Source of the DNA: Lunasporangiospora selenospora
Lineage: Eukaryota; Mortierellomycota; Mortierellomycetes; Mortierellales; Mortierellaceae
Direction of reading: 5' to 3'
Assembly (NCBI GenBank): GCA_015680635.1
Contig: JAABOA010000980.1
Coordinates: forward strand, 1-10,378
Length of the DNA: 10,378 nucleotides
Position numbers and translations under genes: made by a program. The first letter of the stretch is position 1. The number at the start of each line of letters is the position of its first letter. The notes beneath the pieces are model-generated. The model was not told the DNA's origin, searched no databases, and saw nothing but the letters and a program-made list of their open reading frames with translations. Below, in pieces: positions 6,254 to 10,378 of this stretch.

Positions 6254-8759
6254 ATGAGTGCCATCCTCTCAAGAGCATCCCTCCCCAGGAACGGATGCAC
6301 AGGTTCGACCGCTTCGAACCTGTTTTCCAGATTTGCAGGAACTCGCACCACATCAGCTCGTCGCATTCAGACCCGCTTCTACTCTGCAGAAAAACCAGCA
6401 CCCAAAAATAACAACAACGGCAACAACAACAATAACAACAACAATAACAATAAGGATGATATCCCTCAGGGATTTGAAAACTTTTTCGGCAAGATGTTCC
6501 GTGACGCTGCCAAACGTGCTGAAAACACTCAGAAGCAAGCCGGAGCCCCACACAACCAGAACGGTGGCAACAGCAACGGTGGCAACAGCAACGGTAGCAA
6601 GAACCGTCCAAACCAGAACAACAACAACGGCAACAACAACGGCAACAGTGGAAACAATGGCGGTAACCGCAAACCCAACCAACCCCAAGAGAATCAGTTT
6701 TACACTATGACCCTGAATCCAGGAACCGTCCTCCCCCTTGCCTTCACATCCTATGTTCTGTACAAGGCCATGTCACCAGCGGATAGTGTTCGTGAGATCA
6801 CATGGCAGGACTTCCGATCCGCCTTCTTGGACCGAGGACTTGTCGAACGACTTGTTGTATTGAATAGGAACAGAGTCCGTGTCTATCTCAGGAACGATGG
6901 CTCTGGCAACATCCCCGGACAACTCTCCCAGCCCTCTGGCACCTCCTACACCTTCAGCATTGGCTCTGTCGAATCCTTTGAGCGTAGACTGGACGAGGCA
7001 CAGTCCGAGCTGGGTATCCCTGGATCAGAGCGTATCCCTGTCTCGTACAGGGACGAGATCAACATGCTTGGAACACTGATCCACTTTGCTCCTACTCTGC
7101 TCCTGGTTGGTGTTTTGGTTTACATGGCCAAGAAGGGTGGCAGCGCAGCAGGCAGTGGAATTTTTGGTGTCGGAAAATCAAAGGCGAAGATGTTCAACCA
7201 AGAAACGGATATTTCTGTCAAGTTCAAGGATGTCGCAGGCATGGATGAGGCCAAGCTGGAAATCATGGAGTTTGTAAAGTTCCTGAAGAACCCTGCTGCC
7301 TATGAGCGATTGGGCGCCAAGATCCCCAAGGGTGCTATCCTTAGCGGTCCTCCCGGTACAGGAAAGACCTTGCTCGCCAAAGCCACTGCTGGTGAGGCTG
7401 GAGTCCCCTTCCTCAGCGTTTCTGGATCCGAGTTTGTCGAGATGTTTGTCGGTGTTGGTGCCTCGCGTGTCCGTGATCTGTTTGCCAGCGCAAAGAAGAA
7501 CGCACCCTGCATCATCTTTGTCGACGAAATCGATGCTATCGGTAAGGCTCGTGGTAAGGGCGGTCAGCTCGGAGGAAACGACGAGCGTGAAAACACTCTG
7601 AACCAGCTGTTGGTCGAGATGGATGGTTTTGGCTCCAACGAGCACGTTGTTGTCCTGGCCGGTACCAACCGTCCAGATGTTTTGGATGATGCCTTGATGC
7701 GTCCCGGTCGCTTCGATCGCCACATTGCCATCGACAGACCTGACATCAAGGGCAGAGGCGACATTTTCAAGGTTCACCTCCGACCAATCAAGACGGATGA
7801 GAACATTGCCAAGCTTGCACAGAAGCTTGCTGCGCTGACCCCTGGTTTCTCTGGAGCCGATATTCACAACGTCTGTAACGAGGCTGCATTGATTGCAGCT
7901 CGTCATGCACAGGACAGTGTTGTCGAGTCTGACTTTGAGGCTGCCATTGAGCGTGTGATTGTTGGACTTGAGAAGAAGTCCAAGGTTTTGTCCCCTGAGG
8001 AGAAGAGGACTGTGGCCTACCACGAGGCGGGACACGCTGTTGCTGGCTGGTACCTTGAGCATGCGGACCCACTGTTGAAGGTGTCGATCATCCCAAGAGG
8101 CGTTGGTGCCCTGGGATATGCTCAGTACTTGCCCAAGGACCAGTACTTGTACTCGACCCAACAGTTGATGGATCGTATGTGCATGACTCTTGGAGGACGC
8201 GTTTCGGAGCACATCTTCTTTGGCACGATCACAACCGGGGCCCAGGATGACTTGCAAAAGGTCACCAAGATGGCCTATGCTCAAGGTACTTTTTTCTGTT
8301 TAATCTCGATATTGTGTGACTATCTCCACACTACATTCAGGCTATTTTATTCTTGCTAACCATTCACTAAATGTTCAATGACCTGTAGTGGCAACCTACG
8401 GTATGGACCCTGAGTTGGGACCTCTCTCTTATGCAGGATCGGAGAACGAGAACCAGTTCCAGAAGCCTTACAGTGAAAAGACCGGTCAGATGATTGACAA
8501 CCAGGCCAGATCACTCATTAACAAGGCTTTCCGTCGGACGACAGATTTGTTGACGGAGAAGCGCGAGGATGTTGAGAAGGTGGCCAAGCTGTTGATGGAG
8601 AAGGAGGTCCTGAACCGTGCAGATATGGAGCGTCTATTGGGCAAGCGACCCTTCCAAGACAAGTTGCACGAGCTCTTGGGTACTGAGGTGACTCCTCAAG
8701 ATGAAAAGTATATCAATGGCTCTATCCCCACAGAAGCAGCAGCACCACCATCGTCATGA
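6254..8759 (+). CDS. AFG3: Mitochondrial inner-membrane m-AAA protease (AFG3/YTA10, AFG3L2 type; FtsH family), 2 exons
   Basis: ATP-dependent zinc metalloprotease that degrades and processes inner-membrane proteins from the matrix side; in other eukaryotes it forms a hexamer, often with a paralogue. Exons 6254-8285 and 8389-8759 give 800 aa. The N-terminus is rich in Arg, Ser and Thr without acids ([14 protein letters not shown]... RRIQTRFYS, about 1-45), a matrix-targeting peptide. Then come Asn-rich tracts (52-66, 101-147), a weak TM1 (about 158-172), the intermembrane-space FtsH_ext domain (about 178-265), TM2 (about 271-292), Walker A GPPGTGKT (365-372), pore FVG (398-400), Walker B IIFVDEID (420-427), the second region of homology with Arg fingers R483 and R486, the zinc site HEAGH (590-594) with third ligand D666, and a helical C-terminus. 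All catalytic residues are present. I chose ATG 6254 because the targeting peptide starts there and its context (CAAATGAG) is better than that of ATG 6146. Confidence 0.97.
6407..6451 (+). repeat. In-frame poly-Asn tract in the protease (AAC/AAT repeat)
   Basis: Near-pure AAC/AAT codons encode four Asn, one Gly and ten Asn (residues 52-66), just after the predicted targeting peptide. Mixed use of AAC and AAT interrupts the DNA repeat and should slow slippage. Confidence 0.95.
6554..6694 (+). repeat. Asn/Gly-rich tract with a 15-bp tandem repeat in the protease
   Basis: Residues 101-147 are mainly Asn and Gly. A 15-bp unit encoding NGGNS occurs twice in tandem (6560-6574, 6575-6589) and is followed by a partial copy encoding NGS. 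Further on are AAC and GGC runs (NNNNGNNNGN). It forms a disordered spacer between the mature N-terminus and TM1, next to the membrane. Confidence 0.95.
8286..8388 (+). other. Single intron of the m-AAA protease gene
   Basis: The donor is GTACTT after CTCAAG and the acceptor is CCTGTAG; the intron is 103 nt and phase 1. A CTAAC branch-site match lies at 8356-8360. Splicing restores MAYAQVATYGM, matching the conserved helix after the third zinc ligand (SAYAQIVQFGM in human AFG3L2). Reading through would end the protein early after a hydrophobic non-homologous tail. Confidence 0.95.
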
Positions 8760-8960
8760 TGATTGATGACCCAAGACCCTTATGTCCCCTCTCTTTGACG
8801 ACCATTCCAAAACCAAACAAAAAACAAAAAACAAAAAACAAAAAGACTCTTGTATTTTCCACATTACCTTTGGTCATGACCCTGGACGACGATCGGGATC
8901 GTCGGACATGAATAGACAATTTGAAGTATAATATAAAACGCTTAGACCTGGCAATCATGT
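8760..8960 (+). other. 3' untranslated region of the m-AAA protease gene, with an A-rich repeat and a hairpin
   Basis: After the TGA at 8757-8759 there is a heptad repeat, (CAAAAAA)3 plus CAAAAA, at 8818-8844. A palindrome follows at 8887-8904, CGACGAT-CGGG-ATCGTCG, able to form a 7-bp stem with a 4-nt loop. Then an AT-rich stretch (GAAGTATAATATAAAACG, about 8924-8940) could act as the polyadenylation region; there is no exact AATAAA. The limit at about 8960 is an estimate. Confidence 0.5.
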
Positions 8961-9358
8961 ACGCTTATGCTGCTGTTCCTATGTTCCTTTGTTTACGTGT
9001 GCGAAAAGAGAAGTGGGGGAGGGGGCGCATACATGCAAGGCTGACGGTCTGGTACGACAAAGGGTGATGTAAAGCCGGGAGAGAGAGAGAGAGGTTGTCA
9101 GGCGAGGCCAAAATTGGCGAGAAAGGGACATCGTTCCCCTTGGGTGCAAAGGAAGCGAGGGGGTGGGGCTGGGGGAGAGAGAAGGACTCCTTGGCTGCAG
9201 CGCTCTTGTTTAAAAGGGCATTCGGCTCCTGCAGACAAGGTGCCTTTTCTCTTTCTGGTCAAGTCGGCGCAGCATCTCTCTTTTTTTATCTCTCTTTTGC
9301 CTTCTTTCTCTTTTTCTTTCCCAGTCTCCCTTTTGTCACTTGCAGCCCTTCATTACAC

Positions 9359-9401
<43 letters not shown>

Positions 9402-9611
9402 CGCACTTTCTCACTCTGCCATCGCTACCACTTGTCTTTTCACTTTGATTCTTAGCAACAGCCGGCGACGTTTTCATCTTTCTTATTCTATTTTCTATTG
9501 CCACACTATCAAACAAAACAACCTCTGAGCTATCTGTAGTTATTGATATTTTCATCCTAGAACGACCCCTCTTCTCTCACAAAAAAAAAACAACTGCTCA
9601 ACACACACAAG
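8961..9611 (+). promoter_or_regulatory. Promoter and leader region of the downstream membrane-protein gene
   Basis: There is no gene in this 650-bp stretch. It holds (GA)7 at 9079-9092, a G-rich purine block (about 9155-9185), a weak TATA-like TTTAAAAG at 9209-9216, and a long CT-rich section from about 9245 that includes an uninterrupted (CT)16 at 9366-9397. The last 70 nt before the ATG turn A/C-rich (CAAAACAACC, CAACACACACAAG), as in many fungal leaders. Small plus-strand ORFs here are translated microsatellite and are not supported. Confidence 0.55.
9366..9397. repeat. (CT)16 microsatellite
   Basis: Sixteen perfect CT units in the presumed promoter or leader, about 215 bp before the start codon at 9612. 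Length polymorphism is expected. Confidence 0.97.
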
Positions 9612-10345
9612 ATGCTCGGCACCACAGGACCAAGGGTCCGACTAACCATGACCATCGGCTGTCTGGTTTGCATCACTATGCTGGCCCTGGTTATCATGGG
9701 CACTGTCGGTGTTAATGGTGATATTACTTTCCAGACCCTTGACAAGGGCTGTATCCTATTTTTGTCCGTCAAGGGCAAAACTATCACCTCTAACAATGGT
9801 AAGAAGAAAAAAAAAGCCCTTTTTTTCGTGTCCATCTCTTCCTGTCGAATCCGCCCCTCTTTCGCAATGGTGATTGCATCGCCTTTTGGTCCTCACTGGA
9901 CTCTTTCTTTTGCTACTGCTAACCCAATCTTGCATAAACTGCGTCGCGATATTTTGACTAATCCCGTTCCCATACGTTCCTTTTTGGATTCTTTAAACCA
10001 ATGAACGAAAACAACAACAACAACAACGACGACGACGACGACGACGACGTCAATGAAAATAACAACAATGATGATTTTAAAAAGGCTACTGTGTTTTCCC
10101 AATCATTGGTGGCGTGATCAACGGGGCCCTGGCTCTTATCTTTCTCGTCTACTGGAGCATGGTCCACCGTCGCAAGGAAGAATTTGCACCACGGCTCATG
10201 TCCATACTCTTTCTGGGCCTGGCCTTCTTTATGGCAGTCTTATCCTTTGTGATTTGTGGCGAGATCGGCATTGGTCTGGACAAGGGTTGTAAAGAGTTGA
10301 CGGGCCAAAATCTGAATCAGTGTATCTTGGACAGGGACTTTGCTG
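9612..10345 (+). CDS. Unrecognised multi-pass (probably tetraspan) membrane protein, 5' part
   Basis: I do not recognise the family. Exon 1 is 9612-9798 and exon 2 is 10085-10345; the next donor is at 10346 and the gene continues past the window. Together they encode 149 whole codons. The ATG follows an A/C-rich leader. TM1 is about residues 11-33, then a loop with LDKGC (43-47) and C65, TM2 about 66-86, a short basic loop (HRRKEEFAPR, 90-99), TM3 about 101-120, and a second loop with LDKGC (127-131) and C142. A fourth helix is expected in the missing exon. The topology resembles fungal MARVEL-like or claudin-like tetraspans, but I see no signature that proves it. The repeated LDKGC after TM1 and TM3, with a phase-1 intron after each loop, suggests an internally duplicated two-helix unit. 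Exon 2 is supported by its restored frame (SNN-G-YCVFPIIGG) and uninterrupted hydrophobic coding sequence. Confidence 0.8.
9799..10084 (+). other. Long first intron of the membrane-protein gene, carrying trinucleotide repeats
   Basis: The donor is GTAAGAAG after AACAATG and the acceptor is TTTTAAAAAG, which lacks the usual pyrimidine tract; the intron is phase 1. At 286 nt it is two to three times the length of the other introns here (85-120 nt). In the exon 2 frame a TAA lies at 10078-10080, so the splice must fall between it and the hydrophobic coding sequence. The AG at 10083-10084 is the only candidate. Confidence 0.75.
10010..10048. repeat. Compound (AAC)6(GAC)7 repeat inside an intron
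   Basis: Six AAC units (10010-10027) run directly into seven GAC units (10028-10048), about 36 bp upstream of the 3' splice site. Looser AAC and GAT units follow (AACAACAATGATGAT). This lies within the assigned intron, so it is not coding in the spliced product I propose. Confidence 0.95.
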
Positions 10346-10347
10346 GT

Positions 10348-10352
<5 letters not shown>

Positions 10353-10378
<26 letters not shown>
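10353..10378. repeat. (AG)13 microsatellite at the window edge, in intron 2 of the membrane-protein gene
   Basis: The donor GTAAGAA at 10346 is followed within seven bases by at least 13 AG units, which continue to the end of the window. The full length is unknown. Confidence 0.9.

Noticed and set aside
6228-6688. Cys/Val-rich minus-strand frames and a Thr-rich plus-strand frame over the Asn tracts
   Set aside because: They are translations of the AAC/GGC repeats in other frames; the Asn-rich frame belongs to the protease and is continuous with its domains.
7178-8284. A 368-codon open frame on the minus strand opposite the protease
   Set aside because: It mirrors the coding strand of a well-conserved AAA protease exon, has no motif of its own, and open antisense frames are expected from the codon bias of such exons.
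9095-9528. Several plus-strand frames upstream of the membrane-protein gene
   Set aside because: Their C-terminal halves are Ser-Leu repeats translated from (CT)n, and they sit in a promoter or leader-like region.
1-10378. Possible mobile element, CRISPR array, tRNA or rRNA gene, or biosynthetic/defence cluster
   Set aside because: No terminal repeats with target duplications, transposase or reverse transcriptase motifs, regularly spaced repeats, cloverleaf-like segments or linked enzyme genes were seen. The repeats present are simple microsatellites.

Overview
The window is nuclear DNA from a eukaryote, most likely a fungus. Genes carry many short spliceosomal introns (85-120 nt, usually GT-AG, often with a CTAAC/CTAAT-like branch site). 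Coding regions are moderately GC-rich, and intergenic DNA is full of purine/pyrimidine microsatellites and A or T homopolymers. Protein features (an ISWI remodeler and an m-AAA protease close to both animal and yeast forms, with Asn-rich tracts) fit an early-diverging fungus such as a Mortierella-like Mucoromycota. That placement is inference; no marker gene settles it.

Layout. (1) 167-4389, minus strand: a 10-exon gene for an ISWI-class chromatin-remodelling ATPase (1090 aa as reconstructed), with AutoN, two ATPase lobes, HAND-SANT-SLIDE and a Ser/Ala/Lys-rich tail. One of its nine coding introns is of the GC-AG type. Its leader and promoter lie at about 4390-4960. (2) 4960-6253: an intergenic stretch between the head-to-head ISWI and protease genes, with a block I could not assign, purine microsatellites and a CT-rich leader. 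(3) 6254-8759, plus strand: the AFG3/YTA10 (AFG3L2-type) mitochondrial m-AAA protease, two exons, 800 aa, with a targeting peptide and two Asn-rich tracts. (4) 8760-9611: its 3' end and the promoter/leader of the next gene, including a (CT)16 tract. (5) 9612 to the window end, plus strand: the 5' part of an unrecognised multi-pass membrane protein. It appears to be built from repeated two-helix units and is cut by the window end inside an intron that opens with an (AG)n microsatellite.

The three genes have no evident joint function: nuclear nucleosome spacing, inner-membrane protein quality control and an unknown membrane protein. I see no mobile element, RNA gene, CRISPR array or secondary-metabolite cluster. 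The window is mostly ordinary housekeeping DNA. The points most worth a second look are the internal repeat with matching introns in the third gene, the GC-AG intron beside a 46-nt microexon in the ISWI gene, and the Asn-rich spacers in the protease.
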